From Oceanobacillus senegalensis (lineage in GTDB: Bacteria; Bacillota; Bacilli; Bacillales; Amphibacillaceae): DNA of 64,000 bases. Position 1 is the first letter of the stretch, and every line of letters starts with the position of its first letter. A program made the position numbers and the translations under genes. Below the pieces are notes generated by a model. It had not been told where the DNA came from. It did not search any database and worked only from the letters and a program-made list of their open reading frames with translations. Positions 55,560 through 64,000 of this stretch are shown piece by piece. The stretch is taken from the NCBI RefSeq assembly GCF_900176885.1, contig NZ_LT839648.1, positions 1,922,174 to 1,986,173 on the forward strand. Direction: 5' to 3'.

Positions 55560-55594
55560 CCAGCAATCCCTTTCATATCAAGGGATTGCCAGCC
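55560..55594 (-). terminator. Terminator of the RocB-like gene
   Basis: A 14-bp stem with minor bulges (caatccctt/aagggattg core), followed by five T residues on the minus strand. It lies 145 bases after the gene; the gap between shows nothing else. Confidence 0.75.
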
Positions 55595-55738
55595 TTTTAT
55601 AAAATAGAGGAAAATTATTGAAAAAATTGAGTGACATCGCTTACATATGCATAAATTAAACTTATCTTAGATTTTTCACCTATATTCGACATAACATTTA
55701 TCACTAAATATACAAAAGAGTTCTGTACCGCTAAGCCT

Positions 55739-57355
55739 CTATTGGATGATTCCATTTATCATCATTTTAATAAGTTCTTGTAATAAATAAGGTGTTTCTT
55801 CTAAAGCATTTTGTAAATGCAAACGCTCTGTTCGCTTATGTGGATCTTTTCCATATGGACCAATATTTAAAACAGGCGCTTTTAGTTGTTGCATTTCGTC
55901 AAACGGTATAGTATACGTATCGTTCCAAACTGGAGTATTTTCCTCAAAAGCACCCCATCCAACTTTTGATCCCTGATAATTTACATAGCTTAAATCACAT
56001 ATTCCATTAAAGTAGTGAATTTGCTTGATTGGAAGCTTAAACTTGTCCATTGCCTGTTTTTTTAAAGAAGGTACAATTTTTTCTATCCATTTATCTTTAG
56101 ATGAGTTGACAGATGGATAGAATGGTGGTGCGAGCAGAATAATAATTGCTGGAGCTAATTCCTGGCAATATATCATTAATTTATCTGTTATTCGCAACGA
56201 CTTTTCCCTATCGTCCCAATCATCACGAGAAATAATATCTGCCTTGATTTCTTTAACTTTCTCCTCGCCTAATTTATCGATTGCATAATGAAGGAGGTCC
56301 TTATATTTAATAACTTTTATCTCTCCTATTGGATTTGTATGATGTTTCTTACAGATATTTTTATAGTCATTATTACATTTCTCAGCAGCCTGTTTGGCAA
56401 CCTTTTCAAATAGTTGAAACACATCTGTTATGTTTCGCTTAAAAGTAAAAATATTATATAGTGCAGTGGAACGATATGGAGTTTGGGTGGAATACTCAGG
56501 GTTTAGATCTGTTTGCAGTAATGTAAGAGGCAACGGGGTTTTCTCCCCATATACGTTTTCCTGAAAATCATCATTCCATTCCATTTCTCTAGTCAAATAA
56601 GAGCTAATAAAAGGAGAGGTTATTCCTCTTAACGGTTCTCCAGCATGTGTTTCCTTTCCATAGAATAATGAAGCTGCCAATACCTTTCCAATAGTACCGG
56701 TATATATATAATAATCATCGTTATTTGGTTCCAGTGAAAAAACTGGTTCACTATTTAAAAATAGTTTATAACGAAGGTCATGCTTTTGTGCTAACTTTAG
56801 TAAAGTAGGGACTGCAAATCGCATTCCAGCTGAATTCACTTCTTCATCTGGTACAGTTAATAACAATATATTGATTGGCCAATTCTCAGTACTAGCTTTT
56901 TCAAGTAGGCTCAAATGTAGGACTAATCCCATCTTCATATCCATGGTTCCTCGACCGAATAGGTAATCACCAGAATATAAATCTTCTATGACATCATTAG
57001 ATAATTCATTTTCCTTCACCCTCAAAGCCTTAGTAAGTTCCTCGGCCTGTGTTGATAAGTGCTCCAAGTCACCAAACTCCTCTGTATTCACCGTATCAAA
57101 ATGACTAATTAAACAAACTGTATCCCTGGCATTGGGATGGTTATAAAGAGCAGTTAGAAACTTTCTTCCTCTTTCGGTATCATAAATTTGGAAGTAACCA
57201 GGGTGCTTTTGGAAATATGCAAGCTCCTGTAGCTTCTCTTGTAAATTTAATGGAAACTGTCGCTCCCCTTCAGATAATGTAATACTTTTCCAACTGACAA
57301 GCTCCACTAATAAGGACCTTAGTTGTTCAGGGGTCTGCCATCGTAAGTTCTCCAT
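55739..57355 (-). CDS. M20-family peptidase, RocB-like
   Basis: A 538-residue zinc amidohydrolase. Zinc and catalytic residues are in SHFDTV, GRGTMDMKMG, VPDEEVNSAGM, NSEP and the late DPHKRTERL. The long length and insertions match RocB of the arginine-degradation regulon rather than ordinary 400-residue M20 enzymes. Substrate is unknown; no roc genes are near. ATG 57355 has GGGAGGATC upstream; a 14-codon extension to 57397 is unsupported. Confidence 0.88.
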   Translation of the reverse strand: MENLRWQTPEQLRSLLVELVSWKSITLSEGERQFPLNLQEKLQELAYFQKHPGYFQIYDTERGRKFLTALYNHPNARDTVCLISHFDTVNTEEFGDLEHLSTQAEELTKALRVKENELSNDVIEDLYSGDYLFGRGTMDMKMGLVLHLSLLEKASTENWPINILLLTVPDEEVNSAGMRFAVPTLLKLAQKHDLRYKLFLNSEPVFSLEPNNDDYYIYTGTIGKVLAASLFYGKETHAGEPLRGITSPFISSYLTREMEWNDDFQENVYGEKTPLPLTLLQTDLNPEYSTQTPYRSTALYNIFTFKRNITDVFQLFEKVAKQAAEKCNNDYKNICKKHHTNPIGEIKVIKYKDLLHYAIDKLGEEKVKEIKADIISRDDWDDREKSLRITDKLMIYCQELAPAIIILLAPPFYPSVNSSKDKWIEKIVPSLKKQAMDKFKLPIKQIHYFNGICDLSYVNYQGSKVGWGAFEENTPVWNDTYTIPFDEMQQLKAPVLNIGPYGKDPHKRTERLHLQNALEETPYLLQELIKMMINGIIQ

Positions 57356-57563
57356 TTGCTGATCCTCCCTCTTAACACGGATACTATACCTTAGCATTTT
57401 TCCATAATATACTATGCACCCTACAATAACTTTCCACTATATAGAAGAATATTTTAACTAAAAACACTACCTTGATTTCTAGAAGTGCCAATTGCTCAAT
57501 CTTTACATGATATATATTTTATCCAATAGCAACGATCTTAGAAATCAGCCACAAAAAAGAAAA

Positions 57564-57592
57564 GATATCCGCTAAATCCAACAGCGGATACC
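57564..57592 (-). terminator. Terminator of the DUF4212-SSS operon
   Basis: gatatccgct pairs with agcggatacc (57564-57573 with 57583-57592, one G-U), then a T-rich tail on the minus strand. Confidence 0.8.
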
Positions 57593-57603
57593 TTCTTTAT
57601 TTA

Positions 57604-58065
57604 CTATGCTTTATTTACCTTGTAGTCTTTAACAACGGCTTTTGCGGAATTTTGTTTTCGTACAAAATGATCCGAGCCTAACCAAGCTGCAAGTGCAAAA
57701 ATTAAATAAATAGCTTGTGTCGCCTGTGCACCCTGTAACAATATTTGTAATCCCATACCAAGCCCCAGGGCAGGAATCACTAATAAGAATGTTCGAAAAA
57801 TCCGTTCAATTCCTTTGAAAGGAGGAAGTGGCCAAATACGTGAAAAGAAGACCCCTAACACTACACCAATACCTGTTACAACAAAAAGTTGGAAAAGAAC
57901 GATGGGAGTAGGAAATGGCCAGCCCAAACTATAATGACCGAGGAGATAGAACATTTCTAAAAAAAGTGTTATTCCAACCACTTTTTGAAACGTTTTGATT
58001 TTTAACCATGGATGTGCAACGAAAAATAACATCATACTAATCCCTAAAGTAATAGTCCAAAACAT
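57604..58065 (-). CDS. Membrane protein downstream of the SSS symporter, unknown
   Basis: A 153-residue protein with five likely helices and a basic end (KAVVKDYKVNKA). No family recognised. It starts 47 bases after the symporter gene and ends at the operon terminator, so it probably belongs to the DUF4212-SSS operon. ATG start with GGAGG. Role unknown. Confidence 0.7.
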   Translation of the reverse strand: MFWTITLGISMMLFFVAHPWLKIKTFQKVVGITLFLEMFYLLGHYSLGWPFPTPIVLFQLFVVTGIGVVLGVFFSRIWPLPPFKGIERIFRTFLLVIPALGLGMGLQILLQGAQATQAIYLIFALAAWLGSDHFVRKQNSAKAVVKDYKVNKA

Positions 58066-58112
58066 TGATCAGCCTCCTCCCTGCCAAAGCTTTTAACTCT
58101 TAATCTTTCAAC

Positions 58113-59822
58113 CTAATACAATTCTTCTTTACTTGCTGCAATCTCATTTTCTTCATCCATTTCAGGTGCTCGCACTTCTACTATTAATTGCTGAATCTCT
58201 TTTGGTGGTGCTTCTGTATTACGAGAAACAATAAAACTTACAATAAAATTCAGTAACATTCCTATTACCCCAACTCCTTGAGCATTTATCCCAAAGAAAC
58301 TTGGCATAATTGCACTATCTGTTCCAAAAATGGTTTCAGACAAAATAAGTCCAATCATGACCAGTGTAAATGTTAAGCCTGTTAGAATCCCGGCAATAGC
58401 ACCCTCTTTATTCATTCGTTTATCAAATATCCCCATCAATATGACCGGAAATAGACTTGCTGCACCTAATCCAAATGCTAAAGCAACTACTTCTCCAGCA
58501 AACCCTGGTGGTTTAATACCAACATATGCGGCAATCAACAAAGCAATGAGTAAAGTAATTCGACCTACACGTAACCGTTGTTTTTCAGTGGCCTGTTTAT
58601 TAAAAATCCTATAGTAAATGTCGTGTGATACCGCACTAGTCATGGTAATTAATAAACCAGAAGCGGTTGAAAGTGCTGCAGCCAATCCGCCGGTCGCTAC
58701 TAAAGCTATAATAAACGGTGCTAAGTTAGCTACTTCAGGTGTCGATAGAACGATAATATCCCCATCAATAACGACTTCATTATCCGGCCCTTCGGTAAAA
58801 TTAACGATACCATCTCCATTTAGATCGTTAAATTCCAATAAACCAGTAGTTTCCCATTTATTTACCCACCCTATTTCCGTCACTTCTTCAAGAGGTTCAT
58901 TAGCAATCGTGCTTATTAAATTATATTTTGCAAAAGCTCCAACTGCTGGTGCAGTTAAATAAAGTAAAGCGATAAATACAATAGCCCAAACGGCTGACCA
59001 TCTAGCTGAACGCACACTTTTAACCGTATAAAAGCGTACAATAACATGAGGAAGCCCAGCTGTACCAGCCATTAATGCTAAAGTGATCATAAATACATTT
59101 AACATAGACAAATCAGTAAACGGTGCCATATATTCTGTCATGCCAAGATCCACTTGAACCTGCCCAAGACGTTCTACAATATCACTCCCAGTTAGTCCCA
59201 ATTGGGGAATTGGGTTCCCAGTTAACTGCATGGAAATAGCTCCTGCAGGAATCAAAAAGGCAATAATAATAACGAAATATTGAATGGCCTGTGTCCATGT
59301 TACCCCTTTCATTCCACCAAGCAGGGCAAAGAAACCAACAATCGCCATTCCAATTAATACTCCGACAACAATATCAACCTGTAAGTATCGGCTAAAGACG
59401 ATTCCTACGCCACGCATTTGTCCGGAGATGTATGTTAACGATATAAATATGGTAGCAATCGCCGCAACAGCACGTGCACTACTAGAATAAAAACGATCCC
59501 CTATAAAATCAGGTACGGTAAATTTTCCAAACTTTCTTAAGTATGGTGCTAATAAAAGAGCCAATAAGACATAACCACCGGTCCACCCCATTAAATAAAT
59601 GGTTCCATCATACCCTAGAAAAGCTACAAGACCGGCCATAGAAATAAAGGATGCAGCAGACATCCAATCAGCAGCTATAGCTGCACCATTAGCAACAGTT
59701 GGTACATTTTGTCCAGCTACATAAAAGCTAGATGTATCACGTACCCTTGACCACCAACCAATCCCTGTGTATATAGCAAATGTTATAATAACCATGATAA
59801 TCGTAATAGCTTCTACACTCAT
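58113..59822 (-). CDS. Sodium:solute symporter (SSS family) with an EF-hand loop
   Basis: A 569-residue, about 13-helix symporter of the acetate/pyruvate-type SSS group that pairs with DUF4212 subunits. Residues 10-60 (WWSRVRDTSSFYVAGQ, AADWMSAASFISMAG) and the sodium-site helix are conserved. Between two helices an outer loop holds DLNGDGIVNFTE (residues 333-344), a canonical calcium-binding EF-hand loop. Second gene of a CcpA-linked operon: DUF4212 (27 bases upstream), SSS, membrane protein. Confidence 0.9.
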   Translation of the reverse strand: MSVEAITIIMVIITFAIYTGIGWWSRVRDTSSFYVAGQNVPTVANGAAIAADWMSAASFISMAGLVAFLGYDGTIYLMGWTGGYVLLALLLAPYLRKFGKFTVPDFIGDRFYSSSARAVAAIATIFISLTYISGQMRGVGIVFSRYLQVDIVVGVLIGMAIVGFFALLGGMKGVTWTQAIQYFVIIIAFLIPAGAISMQLTGNPIPQLGLTGSDIVERLGQVQVDLGMTEYMAPFTDLSMLNVFMITLALMAGTAGLPHVIVRFYTVKSVRSARWSAVWAIVFIALLYLTAPAVGAFAKYNLISTIANEPLEEVTEIGWVNKWETTGLLEFNDLNGDGIVNFTEGPDNEVVIDGDIIVLSTPEVANLAPFIIALVATGGLAAALSTASGLLITMTSAVSHDIYYRIFNKQATEKQRLRVGRITLLIALLIAAYVGIKPPGFAGEVVALAFGLGAASLFPVILMGIFDKRMNKEGAIAGILTGLTFTLVMIGLILSETIFGTDSAIMPSFFGINAQGVGVIGMLLNFIVSFIVSRNTEAPPKEIQQLIVEVRAPEMDEENEIAASKEELY

Positions 59823-59849
59823 CCTATATCCCTCCCTTTAATGTATGAT

Positions 59850-60146
59850 CTATTTATCGTCCTTCATTTTTACTTTCTTTTTGTATTCTCTATCTAATTT
59901 ATCCATTTGCACGGCATAAATTAAAATTAACAATATAAATACTAGAATAGCGCCTTGTTGGGCAATCCAGAATGATAAGGATAAACCAAAAAATGGTACC
60001 CTATTTAATGGTTCCGCAAATAAGATCCCTCCACCAAATCCAACTACCGCCCAGACAACGAGTAAACTGCTTATTAACGTTACATTTTTCTTCCAATAAC
60101 GGCTTTGTTGTTCATTCAGTGTCTTGTTTTTCCCTCTTTTATCCAA
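59850..60146 (-). CDS. DUF4212 small subunit of the SSS symporter
   Basis: A 98-residue protein with two helices: ISSLLVVWAVVGFGGGILFA, and FWIAQQGAILVFILLILIYA. The motif FPLSFWIAQQG-like GLSLSFWIAQQGAIL is the DUF4212 signature; such proteins always accompany one branch of SSS symporters. TTG start with GGAGGGGG four bases upstream. First gene of the operon. Confidence 0.9.
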   Translation of the reverse strand: MDKRGKNKTLNEQQSRYWKKNVTLISSLLVVWAVVGFGGGILFAEPLNRVPFFGLSLSFWIAQQGAILVFILLILIYAVQMDKLDREYKKKVKMKDDK

Positions 60147-60228
60147 TTTTCCCCCTCCTCTAGAACACTGTTGTATGCACTACTTCCAGATCAAATCAAT
60201 CCTTAATTACTCTTAAGACCACCTCCGT

Positions 60229-60242
60229 AGAAAACGTTTACA
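60229..60242. promoter_or_regulatory. CcpA site (cre) of the DUF4212-SSS operon
   Basis: agaaaacgtttaca matches 13 of 14 cre positions. It lies 83 bases upstream of the DUF4212 start. Catabolite control of an organic-acid transporter is expected. Confidence 0.65.
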
Positions 60243-60258
60243 TCCTATCCATTAAAAA

Positions 60259-60291
60259 ATACTGAATATAACTCCAAGCAATATTCAGTAT
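60259..60291 (-). terminator. Terminator of the lytST-type operon
   Basis: atactgaatat (60259-60269) pairs perfectly with atattcagtat (60281-60291), then six T residues on the minus strand, 90 bases after the regulator gene. Confidence 0.8.
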
Positions 60292-60380
60292 ATAATCCCT
60301 AAGTATTAATCATTATGAATCAATCATGAAATGTAGATAACCTTGCTTTACTTGTAGATTTTGTTGCACCAATGGCAATG

Positions 60381-61118
60381 CTAATCCACTCCTTGTATAA
60401 CCTCAAATAATCCCTTTGCAGCTGTACGGCTTACAGGAACCTTTGATTTTAAACGATCATTTATTATCAAATTATAAGCACCATTAAACCAAGGGGTTAT
60501 CATTTCAATAGCATCTAAATTTACTAAATAACTGCGATGTGAGCGATAAAAAGGAAATCCAATGAGCTTATCCTCTAATTCCTTCAAGCTCATCTTTGTT
60601 TCTATTATCCTATTATCTAATGCATGTATACGAAGGGTCCGTCCTTCTCTTACTGCATAGCCAATTTGCTCTGGTTTAATGATGATTATTTTTTCTTCCT
60701 CTGTCACTACTAGCTTATCTATTTTAGGCATATTCGATTCCTTTGAAAGAACAACCTCTCTTATACGGTTCATAGCCATTTGAAATCTTGTCTTATCAAA
60801 AGGCTTCAAAAGGTAATCCGTAGCATGTAATTCGAAGGCTTTTACACCATAGTTATCATAAGCTGTTGTGAAAACAATAACTGGCTTTCTATTACTTTTT
60901 TTACTATGAAGAGTTTCCGCTACTTCTATCCCCGTTAATCCTGGCATATGAATATCAAGAAAAATGACATCAGGATGATACTTTTCATATAGAATCAATA
61001 ATTGTTCACCATTTTCAGCACTAGGCAATAATGAAACATCTTTTTCCTGTTGTAACAAAAATTCTAGTTCCTCACGAGCTAGACGTTCATCTTCGGCTAT
61101 CATCACATTTAGTTTCAA
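60381..61118 (-). CDS. LytTR-type response regulator
   Basis: A 245-residue regulator: receiver domain (1-120) with phosphorylatable Asp55 in DVIFLDIHMPG and Lys in LLKPFDKTRF, then a LytTR DNA-binding domain (about 140-240) with FYRSHRSYLVNLDAI. Partner of the kinase at 61155, 36 bases upstream. In related systems (LytST/PftAB, YpdAB, BtsSR) such pairs respond to pyruvate and activate a transporter gene. Confidence 0.92.
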   Translation of the reverse strand: MKLNVMIAEDERLAREELEFLLQQEKDVSLLPSAENGEQLLILYEKYHPDVIFLDIHMPGLTGIEVAETLHSKKSNRKPVIVFTTAYDNYGVKAFELHATDYLLKPFDKTRFQMAMNRIREVVLSKESNMPKIDKLVVTEEEKIIIIKPEQIGYAVREGRTLRIHALDNRIIETKMSLKELEDKLIGFPFYRSHRSYLVNLDAIEMITPWFNGAYNLIINDRLKSKVPVSRTAAKGLFEVIQGVD

Positions 61119-61154
61119 TTTCTCTTTCCCTCCTTCTCCTTTTCACAGTAGTAA

Positions 61155-62921
61155 TTACGATTCTATGTTTTTTTCTTCTATTATTTTATGATTTAAAGGT
61201 AACCAAAATGAAACAACGCTACCCTCCTCCACATTTTTGAATTTCAAGTTACTGCTAGAACCTAACAAACCTATTAAGCGTTGATTAATATTATATAAAG
61301 CTGTACCATTTCCCTTTTGGAGTTGTAGTGGTGCTTTTCCAAGCATGGTCATAATATTCGGAGGAAATCCTACCCCATTATCGCGAACCTGAAAATAAAC
61401 ACCATCACCTTTTCTTATTATGCTTACGTGTATATGTCCTTTCTTATTTATATTCTTTAGTCCATGTTGAACACTATTCTCTACTAAAGGTTGGAGTGTG
61501 GCCGGAGGTATTAAGGTAGTATCTATTCCATCTGCAATATGAAAATCTACTTTAATCTGATCGGGAAATCTCGCCCGTACAATTTCTAGATAAGCATACA
61601 AATGATCTAACTCATTTCTTAAAGATACTAAGGATTCACTGGCTATTTTTAAATTGGCACGCATATACTGACTAAGTTGCACTAATATAAACCTTGCCTG
61701 TTCAGGATTAACCCGTAGTAAAGAATGAATCAGATTAAACGTATTAAAGAGAAAATGAGGATTAATTTGAGCTTGAAGATTCCGCATTTCTGCTTCTTTT
61801 AGTAACTCTTTCATACGCACAGCTTCAAAACCACTAATTTGGTTGGAAATCAACGTACCCAACCCTTTTGCTAAAGTAGTTTCCACTGTCCTAATCTGCT
61901 GTGAATGACGAAAATATAAATTTATTAAACCGATAACTTCTCCAGATTGATATATAGGTATCATAATAGCGGTTTGCAATGGGCAATTTTTATAGCCACA
62001 TCGAATATCTGTTTTATCGTAAGCAACCTGAATACTCCCTACCTCAATTGCCTTTTTAGATAGTTTCATCCTGTATGGCTCTCCAATATGATGATGGTCA
62101 TCACCAAGCCCAACATGTGCTAAAACATGTTTACTATCCGTAATTGCAATTGCTGCTACATCCAATTCCTTGTATAGTAATTCAGCCATTTGTTTAGCAT
62201 TCTGTGAGAATGAATGATCCCTTAGTAGTGGTAAAGCCTTCTCTGCAATAGATAAAGCACGGTTCGTTTCTATAGCTGCTTCTCTTTCTGTTTCATTAAG
62301 AGCTGCACGAATCATCGTAGTAAATATAGCTAAAGCAACTGAATTTGTAATGACCATGGGGATTCCAACCACATTTACTAGCTCCACCCCCATTAAGTGA
62401 TTTGGTAGAAAGATTAATAGTAGCCCCATATGTAGTACAGGTGGAAAGATGCCAATAAATAGTGCTTTATTCGGGGCTATTACTCGATCTTCTGAGAAAA
62501 ATTGACCAGTTTTACCTGTTATAACACCAGATAAAGGATTAATTAAACTATTTGCTAACCATCCCCCACCTCCAATTAAGACAATATAGGTACCAGATAC
62601 CAATCCAGCACCTAACCCAACAAGGGGTCCTCCTAACAAACCAGCAATCATCACTACTACTAAACTAAAACCAATCAATACTTCATCCGATTCCACCCCC
62701 ATCACCCAGACTTGCATAATTAATTCTTCCCCATGCATAACAACACCCGCATGAGTTCCTAAAATCCCCATTAACCCAAAAACCAAAGCATGATAAACGA
62801 TTGTTTCCTTATTTATATCCCTGTCAAGTAACGACCGAAAACCGGGTATGCGGGTTAACATAAATACAAGGATTAACAACAAACCTATTCGCTGAAATAA
62901 AACAATAGTCAATTCAATCAT
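61155..62921 (-). CDS. LytS-type sensor histidine kinase
   Basis: A 588-residue kinase: 5TM-5TMR-LYT membrane sensor (1-190), GAF domain (about 215-360), then the His_kinase domain with phosphorylated His in NPHFLFNTFN and an HATPase domain (LVENSVQHGLKN, VRDNGVGFP). ATG 62921 follows GGGGTGAT by seven bases; the GTG at 62933 overlaps the site. The gene starts right after the SSS symporter gene, with the regulator downstream: an SSS-lytS-lytT operon. The likely signal is pyruvate or a related acid. Confidence 0.92.
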   Translation of the reverse strand: MIELTIVLFQRIGLLLILVFMLTRIPGFRSLLDRDINKETIVYHALVFGLMGILGTHAGVVMHGEELIMQVWVMGVESDEVLIGFSLVVVMIAGLLGGPLVGLGAGLVSGTYIVLIGGGGWLANSLINPLSGVITGKTGQFFSEDRVIAPNKALFIGIFPPVLHMGLLLIFLPNHLMGVELVNVVGIPMVITNSVALAIFTTMIRAALNETEREAAIETNRALSIAEKALPLLRDHSFSQNAKQMAELLYKELDVAAIAITDSKHVLAHVGLGDDHHHIGEPYRMKLSKKAIEVGSIQVAYDKTDIRCGYKNCPLQTAIMIPIYQSGEVIGLINLYFRHSQQIRTVETTLAKGLGTLISNQISGFEAVRMKELLKEAEMRNLQAQINPHFLFNTFNLIHSLLRVNPEQARFILVQLSQYMRANLKIASESLVSLRNELDHLYAYLEIVRARFPDQIKVDFHIADGIDTTLIPPATLQPLVENSVQHGLKNINKKGHIHVSIIRKGDGVYFQVRDNGVGFPPNIMTMLGKAPLQLQKGNGTALYNINQRLIGLLGSSSNLKFKNVEEGSVVSFWLPLNHKIIEEKNIES

Positions 62922-62941
62922 CTTGCGGATCACCCCAAATT

Positions 62942-64000
62942 TTAAAGATGAATCCTTACAATATAATCCTCATTCTTTTTACTCTGCTTCATTCTGCTGA
63001 GCAATGATCCAATAATCGCACTTATAAAGGTACATGGAATCGTTACTATCCCAGGATTATATAAAGGGAAAATATGAAAGCCTTCAGGTCCTATAGTAAC
63101 CAATAGGAAGGAACCAAAAAACCCAGTGAATAATCCAAAATATGCACCCATATGAGTAAAACGCTTCCAATAAAATGTAAGGAAAAGTAAAGGAAAAATA
63201 GTGGATGATGCAACGGAAAATGTGAGAGATACTAGAAAAGCGACATTTATATCTTCCATTCCAAGAGAAAGAGCAATCGATAAAAATCCCATGACGACTG
63301 CTGTTATACGAGCAATACGTAGTTGCTCTTTCTCACTCGATTTCTTATTCTTTAAAATATGAAAGTATATATCATGGGCGAAAAGGCTAGTAGTAGTAAA
63401 AACAAGGCCTGTTACAACAGCAATAATCGTTGCAAAAGCCACAGCCATGACAAAAGCTACAAGGAAATCACCACCTAATACATCCGCTAAAAGCAAGGCA
63501 GCTAAATTTCCAGTCTCGTCCATTACCATCAGTTTATCCCAACCAACAAGTGTGATTGTACCTAACCCTAAAACGAGGGTAATTATATAAAAAAAACCAA
63601 TAATCCACGTTGCAGACAATACAGAAGTTCTTACCTCCACAGCATTTTTGACGGTTAAAAAACGGATTAGGATATGAGGAAGACCAGACGTACCAAGAAT
63701 TAATGATAATAAAAGAGAAAGTCTTTCAATCGGATGCTGAAATAAATTACCCGCATAAAAAAACTGTTCACCACGTTCACTTTCTTTTATAACTTGGCCA
63801 ATTAAATTTGAAAAATCCCAATTTAACCTAGATAGAAGAATAAACACTAGCAATAGACTACCAGCCATTAATAATACTGTTTTAATAATTTGCACCCATG
63901 ACGTTGCAACCATTCCACCAAAAACAACATAAATAGTCATCAATATACCAATAATCCAGACAGATGCGGCATAATCAACATCTAATAATAATCGAATTAA
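62942..64000 (-). CDS. Second SSS-family symporter (5' end outside the window)
   Basis: The frame is open through the last base of the window, so at least 352 residues are seen and the N-terminus is missing. It shows GGMVATSWVQIIKT, GTSGLPHILIRFLTV and AVATIIAVVTGLVFTTTSLFAHD, typical of the central and late helices of SSS symporters, and is related to the symporter at 58113 but lacks its EF-hand insertion. It probably leads an operon with the LytS/LytT-type genes that follow. Confidence 0.88.
   Translation of the reverse strand, partial: LIRLLLDVDYAASVWIIGILMTIYVVFGGMVATSWVQIIKTVLLMAGSLLLVFILLSRLNWDFSNLIGQVIKESERGEQFFYAGNLFQHPIERLSLLLSLILGTSGLPHILIRFLTVKNAVEVRTSVLSATWIIGFFYIITLVLGLGTITLVGWDKLMVMDETGNLAALLLADVLGGDFLVAFVMAVAFATIIAVVTGLVFTTTSLFAHDIYFHILKNKKSSEKEQLRIARITAVVMGFLSIALSLGMEDINVAFLVSLTFSVASSTIFPLLFLTFYWKRFTHMGAYFGLFTGFFGSFLLVTIGPEGFHIFPLYNPGIVTIPCTFISAIIGSLLSRMKQSKKNEDYIVRIHL

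Overview
The window is AT-rich Firmicute DNA from an aerobic, endospore-forming, salt-adapted member of the Bacillaceae, in the Oceanobacillus/Virgibacillus range by gene content; the species cannot be fixed from sequence alone. The reasons are Bacillus-type gene order (ykyA-pdhABCD, def, rpoY-rnjA, ktrC, ykuS, darB, ykuE, sco, ykyB), spore genes (a spoVA operon, two YjcZ proteins, a Spo0E-like phosphatase), and a complete ectoABC-type ectoine operon.

Region by region. 1-1.4 kb: an intact ISL3-family insertion sequence with inverted repeats and a probable target duplication. 1.4-6.2 kb: pyruvate dehydrogenase operon pdhABCD (minus strand) with a recognisable sigma-A promoter; then a frameshifted ykyA. 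7.5-10.5 kb: def, a 32-codon ORF, rpoY and RNase J1. 10.7-15.7 kb: the K+/c-di-AMP genes ktrC and darB, a candidate small RNA, Tat-exported phosphoesterase YkuE, a Sco copper chaperone and YkyB. 15.9-22.4 kb: small genes (FbpB-like, Spo0E-like, YjcZ), signal peptidase I, a KtrB/D K+ channel subunit, YwpF, a lipoprotein and a nitroreductase. 22.5-26.4 kb: a seven-gene spoVA2mob-type operon ending in 2Duf (DUF421 fused to DUF1657). 26.6-35.3 kb: a frameshifted dicarboxylate symporter, an oxidoreductase, the trio cstA / CC-tailed small protein / ArsA-like ATPase, glutamate dehydrogenase and a permease. 35.5-45.5 kb: ThiT under a TPP riboswitch, VanW, NDH-2, a VWA lipoprotein, topoisomerase III, a CYP152 peroxygenase and a cystathionine-lyase remnant. 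45.5-52.8 kb: spore-coat-like protein, hydratase, YjcZ, CBS protein, LexA-controlled Y-family polymerase, small metabolic genes. 53-55.4 kb: ectABC. 55.7-64 kb: RocB-like peptidase, DUF4212/SSS symporter operon with a strong CcpA site, a LytST-type two-component system, and a second SSS symporter cut by the window end.

Functional themes: pyruvate/acetate handling (PDH, CstA, two SSS symporters, LytST, CcpA sites), osmotic and K+ balance (ectABC, Ktr, DarB), and spore biology (spoVA2mob/2Duf, YjcZ, Spo0E). The most notable systems are the spoVA2mob/2Duf operon, the CstA/CC-tail/ArsA trio, an EF-hand loop inside an SSS symporter, and an unassigned structured transcript upstream of ykuE. Two genes (ykyA, gltT-like) are broken at A-tracts by what looks like one missing base each, so sequencing error should be excluded before calling them pseudogenes.
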